Assembly (NCBI GenBank): GCA_019925095.2
Contig: CM034389.1
Location: forward strand, 20,137,435-20,201,434
Origin: Dendrolimus kikuchii
Taxonomy: Eukaryota > Arthropoda > Insecta > Lepidoptera > Lasiocampidae
Length of the DNA stretch: 64,000 nucleotides
Direction of reading: 5' to 3'
This document shows, piece by piece, positions 1-14,600 of the stretch. Both the position numbers and the translations under genes were made by a program. The notes below the pieces were generated by a model. It searched no databases. It was not told where the DNA came from and saw only the letters and a list, made by a program, of their open reading frames with translations. Every line of letters starts with the position of its first letter. Positions within the stretch are counted from its first letter, which is position 1.

Positions 1-1767
1 GATTTTCCACTAATGAACAGGAATGCCGGCTATCCTAACTACACTAATAAAATGACGCTACGAATATTAATGGAAGATAATGAAATTGGCCTCGCCTATA
101 ATGTACGAAACGATAACAAAACACTACATTCTAAACACGCTACTAACAGATAGACTAGACTAGAAATTATGGAGGGACTAGATGTGGATGTTATGGAGGA
201 ACTACTTGCCTGGTTCGCAAATGCCTATTCCAATGACCCTACATAAGATAAATCAATGTTGTTCGTTCATAAACTATAGTTACTTTTAAAACTATAGTCG
301 AATCTCCCATGTTTGACTTGGATAAATCAAAATTGTCTACGCCTAAACCACCACACTTTAACTTACGTAATCATGCAACGCATCAAAAATCAGACCGATA
401 CAATGATACATGTGTGAACGCAGTCTAAGAAGTTGTAATAAAATAGAAATAAAAATAAGTAGATAATAAATTCTAAAACAATCATTTAAAATTTTCTCTA
501 CTTCCAATATATAAATTGATAACATTTATGAATTAGATAGATGTTATTACTAAATTGTTTATTCTATCAGAGCATGTGGATAAATTTATTAATCTAAGAA
601 TATCTGACAAAATTAAAAAGTCATACGAGATATTACAACCGTTGAATAAAAGGCAAAAAAGCGAACCGGCATTATTGACTAAATGATTACAATATCTAAT
701 AGAAGAAAGGGTAACTACATGGAAGAGGACGGGGGATGAATGGCTATAGGGAATCGAGTCGAGTACGCTGCACTGCTAATAACGCAGACTGCTGTTGAAG
801 ACTCTTGCGAAGTCCCTCGAGAGTTTGTAAGACCTGGAAAGATGTTTAAAATTGTTCTTAGAACAGTTCTGACGTAGAACATTTTTTAAGATTGTACATA
901 CGTAAAATAAATTATAATTACTCCCTACTACTCTATATAACATAGAGTATAAAAAATAAGCATAATTTATGTGTGTGTATGACATGGTATATCATAGATA
1001 ATAAGGTATTATCGTTGTTTTAAACATTTTTGAGTTCATTATAATAAATTTTATATTTACCAATCTTCCACCAGCTTCGTATCTCGTCCATACTAATTAA
1101 GCAAATAGAATGCAAAGCATTCTTAAAATTCCAAAGAGTTGTTCTGAATCATTTTAATGATTTACGTAATGACTAATTAGTTTTGGTTTGTTTACTAACG
1201 GTACTAGCTCGTAAAATACTAATCAAATTAAATATGCTTTTAATTTGTAAGTAATTATTTTCCAATCAATTAAGATTTCTATGGAATTCTTTAATTGTTT
1301 TAATACTAATCAATTCTGACTAAAACAATAGACATGATCTTGACGCCCAGACCAGTTTAAGAATTCAGGTCATTTTCAACTTATTGAATGCAAAACTTCC
1401 AAAAATATTGTGTTTTTTTTTACTTTCTATTTTTTTTTACAAATATACCTACATTATCTCCATTATTTATATTCATTGGTATTTATACTCGATTAATCGC
1501 CTCAGTAAAATAAAGTTAAAAAAATATCTTTCATAGTAGTTTTAATAATACGATTATGAAGATTTTTTTAACTTTTAATCTTATAAAATCTTTAGAATTA
1601 AAATACAATTTAAAAAAGAACACTTTATACCTTATTTTTTTATTTACATATTAAAGGAGAAAAATAGAATAGTCTGGTGCAACACTCTGATCGCAATCGG
1701 GTTTTAGCGCTAAAACCATGATAGCTCTTTAAAGTGGTAAAGATGTACAGACAAAATCTTATTAGAG
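1..1767. other. AT-rich, no supported feature
   Basis: Presumably intron of the minus-strand gene, whose exon F donor points here. No exon or bounded repeat was found. Confidence 0.5.
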
Positions 1768-1925
1768 CGTTAACACTCTGCTTTTCATTTCGGATATGAG
1801 GAAAGTACAAAAAAACTAATTAGTTAAACAAGCAACTACTTTTCTAATGAAATCAGGCGTTAAATCCATGTCTAAATCTGATGAACTCATTTAATACGTT
1901 AGATATTGAACGTCAAATAATTTTT
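1768..1925 (+). repeat. Dispersed repeat, second copy at 35700-35850
   Basis: Shares 'gttaacactctgctttt', 'gatgaactcattta' and neighbouring text with 35700-35850. The piece 'ctatttaggcac' next to the fold-back at 2105 is also found, inverted, at 35680, so this copy is rearranged. Confidence 0.65.
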
Positions 1926-2347
1926 CATTTCTCATATTCTGAAAGCACGCTTGGAGTTGCCTGATCTCCATGGGTGAAAACAGCACTTTTCGTCCCTGGA
2001 AAAAATATTCTCCCTGCTGTCAAAAAATTTAAAAACTATGCGAACCCTAGATAATACATGCGACTTATGTGCCAACTTTTTTTACAGCCGCTAAAGATGA
2101 AAGGCCTATTTAGGCACTTGAACTATTAGTATGTTTTTGTCACAGATAATAGTAATTTTTTTATTACAATTTACGCCACGATTAACAGTGGCTGTAAAAA
2201 TTTTAGGACATGAGTCGCATGTGTTATCTATGGTTCGCATAGTATTAAATTTTTTGACTGCAGGGAAAATCGTTTCCCAGGGACGAAAAGTACTGTTTTC
2301 ATCCCTATGATCAGGCAACTCCAAGCGTAATTTCAGAATATGAGAAA
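1926..2347. repeat. Long inverted repeat (fold-back), arms about 160 bp
   Basis: Left arm 1926-2094 and right arm 2185-2347 are reverse complements with scattered mismatches, e.g. 'ttggagttgcctgat', 'acttttcgtccctgg', 'actatgcgaacc'. The loop is about 90 bp. It could be a fold-back transposon. Confidence 0.8.
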
Positions 2348-2413
2348 CCAAATATTATTTTTCTTTAACATGTCATTATAAGATGAATGAATGTCTAGTG
2401 AAGGTAAACTTAC

Positions 2414-2641
2414 CTCATCACGAGCGTAGGCCTTCCTTTTGGGTGGTTCGGAATGCGGCCTGTCGGTAGGAGAGGGCGGGTAGGACTTCATGGGTGCGGG
2501 AGGAGGTGGAGCTGCGAGGGGGGATCGTCCTCGGACCGGAGAAGGTCGGCGGGGGGGCTCGGGCGAGTTGGCGCGCATGAAGTTCGTCAAGTGAGTACGC
2601 TCGGGGCTGCGGCGAGGGGCCTCCACCTTCACACCGAAACA
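2414..2641 (-). CDS. Exon F of unidentified scaffold-like gene
   Basis: 228 nt, exactly 76 codons, acceptor gaaatgtag and donor GATGAG|gtaagt. Reads VKVEAPRRSPERTHLTNFMR, then SPEPPRRPSPVRGRSPLAAP and on to KRKAYARDE. A second long open frame exists here, but only this one keeps phase 0 at both borders. The strong donor means the gene continues past the left edge of the window. Confidence 0.72.
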
Positions 2642-5600
2642 CTACATTTCATTTTGTATCGGAACTTTTGAAAGGGACTTTGGAAATTTCGTATAAACCG
2701 TGCCCGAGTTGATTATCTTTGTAGCGGTGAAAATACAATTATATATTATATATATATTATATAATTATAGAATTGTACGATATACGAAAGCATAGATGAA
2801 AATACAATAATATCAGCCGCGAACTGTATATGTGAAAGAATAGATCATCCTAATCACTGTCCAAGTTAATTTTGATTTTATTTGTAGCGGTGAGAGCACT
2901 ATAACCAGGAACACAATAATTTCGGGCGCGAACTGTATGATATATGAAAGTATATATTATTATCCTAATCCATACCCGTGTTTATTTCAGTTATCTTTCT
3001 TTGTAGCGGTGAAAACACTATGACAAAGCACATCATCATTTCGGGCGCGTAGTGTATATGTGAAAGAATAGATGATCATTCAAATCTGTAGCCAACTATA
3101 TTTTGATTATCTTTGTAGCGGTAACAAAGAACACAATCATTTCGGGCACGGACTGTATGATATACGATAGCATTGACAAACATCCTAATCCGTGCCCGAC
3201 TTGATTCTTTTCGTAACAGTAAAAACGCTATGGTAAGGGAATACAATCATTTCGGTCACGAATTATTTTATATATATATATATGTATAAAACAAAGTCGA
3301 GTTAGTTATGCCATTTACAACTCGGGAACAGTTGGACTGATTTTTATAATCTTTGATTTGTTGGATTTGTCTCTACTCCAAATAGCAGTATAACTATGAA
3401 TATATCGAAAAAAATCGCAGGATAATATATTAAAAATATATTTTTTAAATAAATTAGGTTTAGAACTCCACCTTCTTCCGCAATTGACAGATCACATCAC
3501 GCACGCTGATAGCTTATTAATTTATAATAATTAATGTCCACTGCAAATTAGTGACATACTAAAATAGTCTAGATTCACAACTATACGTGGCGCTGGAATC
3601 GGGTATCAAGATTTTGATGAAATTTTTATGTGTGTTGGAGTGTGTCCCGAGATGTTTAAGATTAACAATTAGACTTGATAGGTGGCGCTGAAATCGTGTA
3701 CCAGGATCTTCATGAAATTTTTATGTATGTTTGAGGAGGTCCTGAGATGGTTTAGATTAACAATTAAACCCGGTAGGTGGCGCTGGAATCGGGTACCAGG
3801 ATTTTGATGAAATTTTTATGTGTGTTTGAGTGGGTCCTGAGATGGTTTAGATTAACAATAAGAGCCGGTAGGTGGCGCTGTATTCGATTTCTAGATTTTT
3901 ATTTTTTGAGGGCAGGACAACATCTGCCTGGATCGCTAGTTTATAATAAATGAAAGCTTGAAATTTAAATGTCTATTCAACAAATTATATTTAGTTTCAA
4001 AAAGTTCGGGGTCTAAACTCATGCTCATGTTCTAACTTGAGTATTTTTTTTAGTTTTTGATTATTTAAACGTTTAGGGACCAAAACTTGACTATATTTTC
4101 ATTAAATTCCGTATGAAATATAGCTGATTTAGTAAATCTTAAGATCAGGAAATGCTTATATAACATAACTATATAACTTTAAGCATTTCCTGAAGTTTCA
4201 TTCGGTATCTGCAAATCTAAAAACAAATAGATATAAGTACATACACGTAAAACCAAATTTACAAACTACACTATAACGATATAAATTATCTAACTACAAG
4301 ATAAAGAATTTTCGGCAAAATATATTAAATGTAATTTTCAACACACTTGCTCATAAAGTGGCTCTATGGTCACCGCAATTAGGCACAGAATGACACCCAT
4401 ATTCAAACTGTGACTAAAAAACATTATAACTCACTAGTGAGTTATAGATATTTTTTAAATTTTATTGGTTGGGTTGCTTTGTTCTTAAAAAAGTTTTTTT
4501 TTTCAAAAAAAAAGATCGTGTTCTATAGAACAAATAAATTCATGTTCCTATTGCTTGCTCATTTCATGCAACTTCTTATTTAAATAGATAATTTTAACTC
4601 GTACGTGTTTAATAAATAAAACTTTCACTCATATATAATTTTTTTTATCTACTAAATAAAATGAGTTTTTGTTGTTATTTTATTCACAAGTGTGTTGAAA
4701 AACGTCGTATGATACACGTGTGTATTGATGATTACCGTCCTCGGCTCTCTTAAGACCCTCGCCTAGGGCTCGAGTCTCAATAGCGCCTCGGCGGTAATCA
4801 CCAATGTTACACACAAGTACCATAATGTACTATTAAAATTACTTTTAATTATTATTCAACAATACCGAAAATCTAAGAAAATACGACGTAAACTACTAAT
4901 CCTAAGCTAATATGAAACGGATTTTAGAAATATAATTATTTGATGTCAGGTGGTAGGGCACTTGCCCAACTGGATGGCAACACCCCTGGTCTAAAGTATG
5001 TCGCCATAACAACCTTGGATTGTGTTCCGGCATTAGTGACCAGGCTCCAGTCTCCCTTAAGAGAGCAGCAGCGCATTTGTAGCACCTTTGGTGTTGCAAA
5101 TGTCCATAGGCGATGGTAACCACTTTCCATCAAGTGGGACGTCTGCCTGTCTGCTGAACTCCTGTAATAAAAAATAATAAAAAATTATGTACATTATTTT
5201 CTTATTTAGTAAATCAATTAATATGGGTGGCAGTCCGTCGTGCCAAATATTAACGATTTTCATCATTTAAAAAGCATTTAATCGAAAATACCCCATATCT
5301 CACAACAGATAGTTCATTTAAAAGTTAGAGAAAAAACTATTTTCATCGCTATGGAAGCAAAAAATCTCGCTTACTACTTACTGAAAAATAAAACTGATTA
5401 AAGAACAGCGTTCTAAATTTTCAAGACCCCACAAGATGATGTATACTAAAAAAGATTTCAACCCCCAGTAACATCTATGCTGGCCACCGTCTTTAAGAAC
5501 CTTAAAGAAGCCTACAATCTTATTCTAATTCAATATGAATAAGACAGTTAATCTTTACTTTTTTGTGACTTCACTCCAGCAGTATCTAATTGTGTACAGA

Positions 5601-8600
5601 TGTCACATTTCTTAGATCTAGTAGTTTCCAAAAAGTACTAAAATACGTACAAATGCAGACTGACAGACGGGCATGACAGTTTCATAAAGTTCACGTTTTA
5701 TCCAAAATGACTACGGAACCCTAATAATTAATAGGAGGTTATCCACAATTCTTACCTCAGTAGCCCGCAGCTCTCTAACTCGGGGGTTATGAGGTGGTTC
5801 TAAAGGTGCTCTAGACACTGTAACAAGGAGTTTCTCTGCTTCTCTAATAAGCTCACGATATTTTCTTTCTGCTTCTCTATCTGCTTCAAGAAGGGGGTCT
5901 CTTTCGCGCACTGGAGGAGCTGAAGGAGCGTGACTTCTACGACGGGCACGAGGTGGCGTTGCACCTGAAATATTTAATATTTATTCATAAATATAATTGC
6001 ACATAGAATCCTCTAGCCAATAAATGTAGAATAGCATGCAAGGCTACGTCAACAACATGTATCCATAATATTATAAAATTCTAAGCATGCCGTGTCTGTA
6101 CATTGAAGCTATAAGGAAGAGTCTGTTAGCGCTACGTTCCAACCACTTTTTCTCGGGTCTTTAGCCAGAGAATATTCATTATTATTACTAACATTTAGAT
6201 CAGTATGTACTAAGTACACCTATTATAAATACATTCATTAAATAAATTTAAAAGAATGTTACATAGTTCCATGCTTTAATACTCATTTTATTTATGTTCA
6301 TTACTTGTAAGTCTCTAGTTTATTTTTAAGGTTATTATTTTATCATTTCTATTTAGTCTTTAGCGTTTGTAATAAATCTGTCAGTAAGTCAGTAACAATA
6401 AACCACCAAAAAATCTAGGCAAAAATGAAATCACATATTAACCTGCAGATCGGGGAGGTCTACGTGGTGGGCGCCTTCTTCTAGCCCTTCGTCGTCCCGG
6501 AGACACAGTATCATCAGGCTCATCTTCATCTCCACCATCTAATCCAGTGTCACCGTCAGAATCAATATCTGCATCAGATAAAATAGCAGTTTCTCTACCC
6601 CTTGTCCTCATACCGCGACATTCCTCATCGCTCGAAGCTCCTCCGCGGTAGTATGGAGATCTATGAGGCTCTGGTGATAAGTGAGGGGAGAGATGTGGTG
6701 ACCTGCAAAATAAAGTTTCGGGAATCTACATAATATGAATATCTAAGATATTTAGTTTGTACAAGTTAGAAAAAAATAAGTTTTAAAATCAACGTGAACT
6801 AAAAAGTAAGAAATGAAGCGATTGACAAAAAACATTTTAATATGGACAAATGGCCCTGTGCGAGTTGGACTCGTATGTGGAGCGTTCGTCTAAAAATATA
6901 ATTATGTGTAAACCAAGCTTAAGAAGTCCCAGTACTGGGTTCGGCACTCCGCAGTTTTCGAGGAGCAGTCGGTATATATGCTACACATGTGCACAGCAGA
7001 TTGGTGGGTTTCACACATTAGTTATCTCGTTGTATCTTTCACAATGGTTTCATCACGATATTTTCATTAGCTGATTTATTTTACATCAATGTTAATTTTT
7101 TTGCCAGGTTAGATATGTAGATGTACAGACAGACAGATATAACGATTGCATAAGGTTTCCAAAATGCCTAAGGAACCCTACAAACTAAAAACATTTACCT
7201 TGAACCAAATCGCACAGATTGCGAATCTAAAGAATACGGTGCATGATAGAGCTGCGTCACACTGGGTGGAGGCTGCAGCGATTGTTGATGCACAAGGTGC
7301 TGTGAGCAGCGTCTTCTGCTGGGGGAAGTGGCCCCGAGCCAAGGGTTCGTGCGAATCCTGCAACGAGGACGTGGAGATGGTGTAGCGCATACCACTGGGG
7401 GCTCCTGGACGCAGCGACGGAGGCTTGTGCTTGATCTTCTCTGCTGAAAATGACAAAAAATTACATTCATAATGATCATCTGAGCATTAAATTCCGGTTG
7501 TATTTGGAGAGTTCGCTTCGCAGCCCGAGGTCCGCTTTCCTACGTTTTCTTCTCCACTTCACCCGATCTTTGGTATTCATTATTGTGAAACTATTGTAAG
7601 CATATCATCCTTCACGACATCAACTTCTACTAAGACCTGATGGGGGAAGCGCGCATAGCCAGACTGACACAATTTGTTCCTCTCATAAGTAACCGGTTTC
7701 AGTAAAACATGCCCATAATAGTGCAAGCCACCTTCTTTCATCATTTTTGCATGTGGTATATTTAAAACTAACTGTAGCCACCACTTCGTTCGCCCAGGAC
7801 TTAGATTTCATATCCCTTACATTGGATTTAATCCCTAACATTTTCACTGAAATCCGTTCCAGGTATATTAATAGAAAAAAATATCTGAAACTGTTATTAT
7901 GATTACGAATCGTATAAACAGCAGTTTTCACTAAAATTTTGGGATTTATTTTGAAATCACAGACATACTTTAATTATCTTTATTGGGATTAGAATCCTCT
8001 CATCCCTGAGACACTTATACCTGTACTTTGTCCTATAGAGCCTAATGCGGATATCAAACGGATTAGCCAAATTGATTCAATTTGGTTGAAAGGCCAGACA
8101 ACTGAAAGGACACGACGGAATTCAGTGAACTAACTATAATGATTTAAGTTTATGTTTATATGAATCACTTTGGTGGATTTATCCAAACCGAAACACAAAA
8201 ATGAACCGTGTAATATCGGCTTACGCTAAATAACTTTAGACTCCTCCTTAGTTTATCTTATTGAATAATCGCCCTAAAAGTTCATCGGTTTAGAATCGTT
8301 ATTCCAAAAATAATCCTCTTAGCACGAAAAACAATCAGAAAGGCGGAAAACTGCTTATTATAATATTCAGAATTTCAGATGCAATTAAGCTAGATGTCAT
8401 CTGGAAGTTAGAACCCTACCTGAGCCCTCTATGAAGTAAGAAGGCCGTTCAAAAATTGCGCTCGACTCCCTTGCGGCAGCCGGGCGCGAGCAACAAGATA
8501 AACTTGCGGGTGTCAGCATAAGTGCTCTCACTTTACGATCACTGCGCACTATGCTCCCCAAGACAAGGAAGTTAACAAAGAAACCCAATAAAGCGAGCGG

Positions 8601-11600
8601 TCATTTGCTTTTTGACAAACCATAGTGCGATCTAATTCCATGACAGTGACATCTACCGAGCATCTGTAGAAATTAATATTGATTCCTGAATGTCGTCATC
8701 ATCATCGCTAATGCCCGTGAACGCAAAGTCAGCTTTCTCTCTTATCTTCTTCACCATTTCTCATGAACTTATTAGCACGCATATCGTTTCTTAGCACATA
8801 AGAACAGCACCCCTTGGATTTTTACCTCTTTTATCAAGTTCAGGTTAAGGCAACACAGCTAGACATGATTATCCTTACGAGTTGTCGAAATTGGAGCATA
8901 ATTAATTTAAATTTTACTACACTTCTATAATCACAGATTTCGCCAAGGTTACTGTTAATTTTACTTTAACAATAAACAAAAGAGTATATATGTGTGTGTG
9001 TGTTAAATACATGGTAGTGTGTGTAATGTTTTTTTTATTGATTTAGGGCCTTACTTATAATCGTTTCTTAAATTTAAAGAAACTGCTCAGCAACTGATTA
9101 GTGAAAATCTTACCCCTAAACTCCTCTTTAGTCGAATATTTTGGGTACAACCTACGTTAATCATTCAAATTTCGTTTATCTGTTCTCCTCTTAGGTAAAT
9201 AACAGGTGATACACGTTTATAAGTGAAAAATAAGATATTCATTGGTTATGGTCTGATTCTGATTCTCTTACTTAAGAGATGCCTCATCGTTTCTTAACGA
9301 GATTGTTATAAGTACGGCCGTTAATGTATTTTTTATGCATAATTAAAAAAAATATTAGCATTCTGTCCCCCTTCTCTATATAAACTATAAGTGTGCGAAA
9401 TTTCATAGTCCTCCGTCCGCGCAATTTTCGTAAAGGGGTACAAAGTTTTGCTTCACGTATTATAATAATAGAATGATGAGTTATCATTACAGAAACCGAT
9501 AAATTATTATTGGTTTCCGTAAAAGGCATTTGTATTATATCGTACTAGTGTATTGAAACAGCGAAGGTGGCTCGCATTCACGTTTTTCTTTTGTTTCTGC
9601 TTGTTGCTTAATAGGTTTATATTAGAAAAAACATTTCGAATACATGTTAATATTGTACTATTTTCCGACTAAAAAAGTATCCTATAACTATCCATTTCAT
9701 AGAAAGTAGCATAACTTTCAGGTTAATCGCTTTATTGAGTTTCTCGAAAACTCACACTTTCTAAACATTAAAGATTTCCCCAGACACAAGATTCTTGCTT
9801 AAAAACGATCAATATCCTACTCCTAACAACTATTGTCCATTTTTTAAATTCTATTAATACATTTATCTATCTATAATATTTTAAAATTCTGAAAATGCCG
9901 TGTCTGTACATTGTAGCTATAAAAACAGCAGGAATACACTGTCTAAACAACGGGGAATAAGACGCATTTTTTTTTAGATTTCTTTTCTGTTTGTCTGTTT
10001 GTTTGGGATTCACGTAAAAACAACTGGGCAGATTTCGATGCGGTTTTAGGTGATCGACAGAAAATTAATAGACTTAAAATCTATATATCTATAAACTCTT
10101 GATCCCAGGAATCCCGCGGGAATTTCCCGGGAGTGGTTTCTAATTTTTCGGGTGCATAAAAATTAGCTTATTCCGACACAGTTTTCACTAAAATGATATT
10201 TTACATTCTTTTTTAAATGCTTCGATACTTTGTGCTCCAATCGCGAAAATTTTCCCGGGAATGGGATAAATTAATTACATTGCATAAATATTACCTAACT
10301 TCGATACGATTTCATCAGATAGCTTATCTCCTTTTTCAAGTGATTCGATACTTTATTTTCCCAGGATAATAATAGGAAACGTTTTAAAGTGGGTAATTTA
10401 CATAAAAAATACTAATTCAGATCCAATTGATACTAAAACAATAAAATACGGGATTGTTTATACTTCTCGGGATATCCTAACTTCGAAACCACGTGATATT
10501 AGGACTTGCTTAACATGACAGTTTCTAAATTTATTAAACATCTTCAATAGAGCAGGTGTAGTTATATATGCCTTTAGTAACATTACTCATCCCGGGTTTT
10601 TACGGGAATGTTTGGAATTCATTATTCATTCAGTACTTTCGTATTAAAAAATCCTTTGCCCTGTTGAATTTAAATACTGGTAAAATAACTGTAATCCACA
10701 TTACCAAACGAAGTCGCGGGCAAATCCTAGTACAAAATAAATTTGGAAAGAAAAACATCACGTATCCGTCTAATAAGCACAAATGTTTAAAATGTCAGTC
10801 GTGTGCAAGCATAATGATATGGGCACAAGTAAATAACCCCTTCAGGCACGTTTTTCAACAATGGAAGATCATCAGGCTTTTTATAGCTTAGATAAAAGGT
10901 CCCCAGGCAAATTTATCCGGTCTAGTTAATTAATAAAGTAATAGCTGCTGCCGTTGGGAACACGTGAAAAGGCACGTTGTGTAAAGGGTTGCCAGATGTC
11001 GAAATTACCTGGCTTTATTTGTTTATAGTGTTGTGAGCTCAAAGTAAATTTGTGAACTTTAGACGCTAAATGGCATAAGTTCAAGTAGTTTTGTGTACAA
11101 ATTATTCTCTCTAAGACTCAGTGTAATGCTATTTAATGAAAAGGGCCTACTAACTGGTTTCTTAGTATGCAAAGAGTCATAAGATGATCTAGGAGTCATA
11201 TTTGATAGGAAGCTATCATGGCGACCCCACATAACTGAATTGAGTCGACGTCTCTTCCTCTCTTCGAAATCCCTCGGGAGGTTGAAAAACTTCCTGCCCA
11301 TAACCACCAAAGTTAAGCTTGCAGAGTCCTTACTACTCCCCATTCTTGATTATGCTGACAGCAGCTATACTGATTTGACTCAAGAGCAACTTAATAAGCT
11401 TGAGCGCCTCCAAAATTTTTGTATAAGGTTTATATTTGGGTTTCGCAAATATAACCACGTCTTTGAATTTCGTAAAAAACTCAAGTGGTTGCCAATTCGT
11501 TTTCGCCGGAATACTCATATTCTTTCACTCCTTTACAGTGTGCTGTTTATCCCCACAACCTCGTATTATCTCAAAGAACGCTTTGAATTCGTCTCTTCCT

Positions 11601-14600
11601 CTCACAATTTACGAGCTTCTACGAATCTTAGACTTAGTACTCCCAAGCATCATTCGTCTTTCTTCAATAATTCTTTTACTGTACAGGCTATTCGACTCTG
11701 AAATGAGCTACCTGTTACTGTTAGACAAGCTAAATCATTAACAATATTTAAAAACATGACAAAAAACCATTACCTACAACATAGTGATATTTGATATTTT
11801 TACGTATATTTATATATATGTATATATTTATGTATGTGATATCAATAGGTGTATTTATATGTGTCTATTAAGTATAATTCTTACTTATATAATATTTCAC
11901 ATACTTATATGTTTATAAATAAATAAAATATATGTAAGTAACTGCATAACCTCTAATATTTATTTATACCAACCACCTTTGCCAATACAATCTGTTTTAT
12001 TCCTGCCACGGGTTGTCTGGAAGAGATCGCTTCTTAGCGATAAAACCGCCCATTGTGCACATTTAGAATATTTTTAGGCTATAAGATTTTCTGTTTTCTG
12101 TAATGGTGTACAATAAAGTGTTATCTATCTATCTATCTAAGATGACCATAAAAAATAGTTACCTCTATGACAATAATATGGCAGCTAGACTTTAATAAAT
12201 AGATATACATAAAAGAAATTGGACAATCAAGTAGACATTGAAATGAAACTCAGTAGTTTAGGCTTACTGAGAATTTCTTGTAATTAAAACGGTACAAAAT
12301 TATGTTCTCGTATCTTTTAATCTTTTTAAGTAACTCCAGATATAAAACTAATTTATGCAATATCTCTAATAACGATCTTATTTTAATTTCTTCTGCCATA
12401 TACTGCAATGTGTGCAATTTAAAAATAGACTAATTCAGTTGCCCTATTCTTAGGGCCGCTTGCATAAGGTTGCTTAAATTTATTTAAGAAACACAAAACG
12501 TATTTAACACCCTTAAATACAATTAGCGTCTTGCAAAACGCAAAATATGCCGCTAGAAACGTTTAAAGAACTGTCAATACGTTTTGTGTAAAACGTATTT
12601 AGGCAGTTTAATATGATTAACTAATTTTATTCAAAGGTGATCGTTGTGCAAACGGCCCTTGCTCTTTTTTGTATATTCCTAACTCATTTAACTCCGTTGA
12701 ATGTGGCAACTCTTTTTCATTCATAAATACTGCAGTATAAATACCTTCAGCCTAGGTGCTTTTACATCGTCGCATATTGAACAATATTGTGAGCCAATTA
12801 ACTGAAAACGAACCGTTAATGGATTTCGCACAAACGTGATTTCCTGTGCCTTTTGTCCAAAATAGGTCGGAACTCGGGATCTGGGATCTTTCGCGGTAAT
12901 AAATATGAATAGGGTATTAATATTAGAAAGATTTTATTAAACGTTATCAATGAAAATTCATTTAGATTTTGTACCTACGGAAATTTAACCCAGATTTTTG
13001 GCCGACTGAATTCTCTACGAAATCGTATTTAAATTTTGTATACTTTACTTTCATTATGAAATACAAGGTAGAAATTTATTTCTTAACTAAGTAGTATATT
13101 CTACTCCTGGTTCATCAATACAATATCAACTAGAATATCGTAATCATCATCAGCTCTTTGACCGTTTATGTTTTGATCAGAGGCGTCGAATGACCTGGAC
13201 CTCCAGACAAAGAGATAGTTCTTTATTGTACACCAATACCAAATTAATTGTATGGAATAAAAGTATATAATTATAATTTTGTACAAAAGGCGGTCTTATC
13301 TCTAAAGAGCGATATCTTCTAGGAAACCCCAGGAACCAGTGGCGGATTTACCAATATTCTGAGTTGGCTGGAGCCTAGGGCGGCAGATTTTGGAGGGGCA
13401 GTAAATATGGGGACATTTTTTTTATCTTACAGAAATAAAAAAAATCATATTTATATACCTAAATTTTTCTGATTAATCCCATAAAATCACATCACACATA
13501 AAAAAAATCTTAAATTACCCGTTCCTATTACTTAGTCAACGCACAGTATTAATTTTAAAATCTTATTAGTCCCCCCACAGCGTGGTTACTACGCCAAAAC
13601 GTTACTATTTTAAGTAGTAGCGTTTTGGCTACGGCAAGAACAAACACAGCGATCTCTTAGTTCACCTAATTACGGGAAAAGATGATGTAATTTAGACGAT
13701 AGTGCACAAATACAAATCACAATTTTATTCACATAAAAAATTAATTAATATGATTGTGAACTAGGATATCGATTTGTAGAGGTCGGTAGGGGCGGCAAAA
13801 TTTGAATGGCCTGCAGGCGGCAAATATCTAAATCCGCCGCTGCCAGGAACCTATAAGTTATTTTTTATTGCGTGAGTTCAGCAGACAGGCAGACGGCCCA
13901 CTTGATCGAAAGTGGTTACCATTGCCTATGGACATTTGCAATACCAAAAAGCTGCTACCAATGTGCTGCCGATCTCTAAAGGGAAACTGGAACCTGGCCA
14001 CTAAAGCCGGAACACAACTCAAGGTTGTTATAGCGGCATACTCTAGACCAGGGGTGGCAGCCATCCAGAACGGGAAATTACCCTACCACCTAGCTGTGGT
14101 TGGTTTTGTCACCTCTTAAGACAGGCCGCCCGGCCGCAGGAAATAGTATTCTTTCTCCGTTCGTGCGCGGATAACGAAGTTAGCATAGCAGCGACGTTCG
14201 TATGCATAATTTATATGGTACTACTACTCTATCAGGTAATTTGGGAATAAATTTGACATTACGCCAAGTAATGTCTCTACCGACGGTAAGGCAAATGAAT
14301 GAATAGGAACCGGCCAACAATATAACATCAGCCCGTAATACTCCCATTGTTGGAATTGAGCTTCCCTGTTGTTAGGCGAATGGAACCCGTTACGTTTGTC
14401 TAGAGCAGATTAACGGATTTCACACGTAGATCTTGATGGTTTCGTCACAATGTTTCCTTCTCCGTCAGCACTTATTGCAACAAAATGCACATTTCATCAA
14501 AGACAGGCTAATTTATTTGAAGTTAAAAAGAAAATTAGTTCAAGTTTAATCCAAATATCTTCCAAATGTCATCATAAGTTAGTTAATGAAGTCATAGTTC

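Noticed and set aside
2418..2642. Second minus-strand frame over exon F
   Set aside because: Open, but its phase does not match exon E or the codon-complete donor; the other frame does.
10568..10891. 107-codon open frame
   Set aside because: Largely within a 'gcccgcgacttcg' family repeat; the composition is not coding-like.
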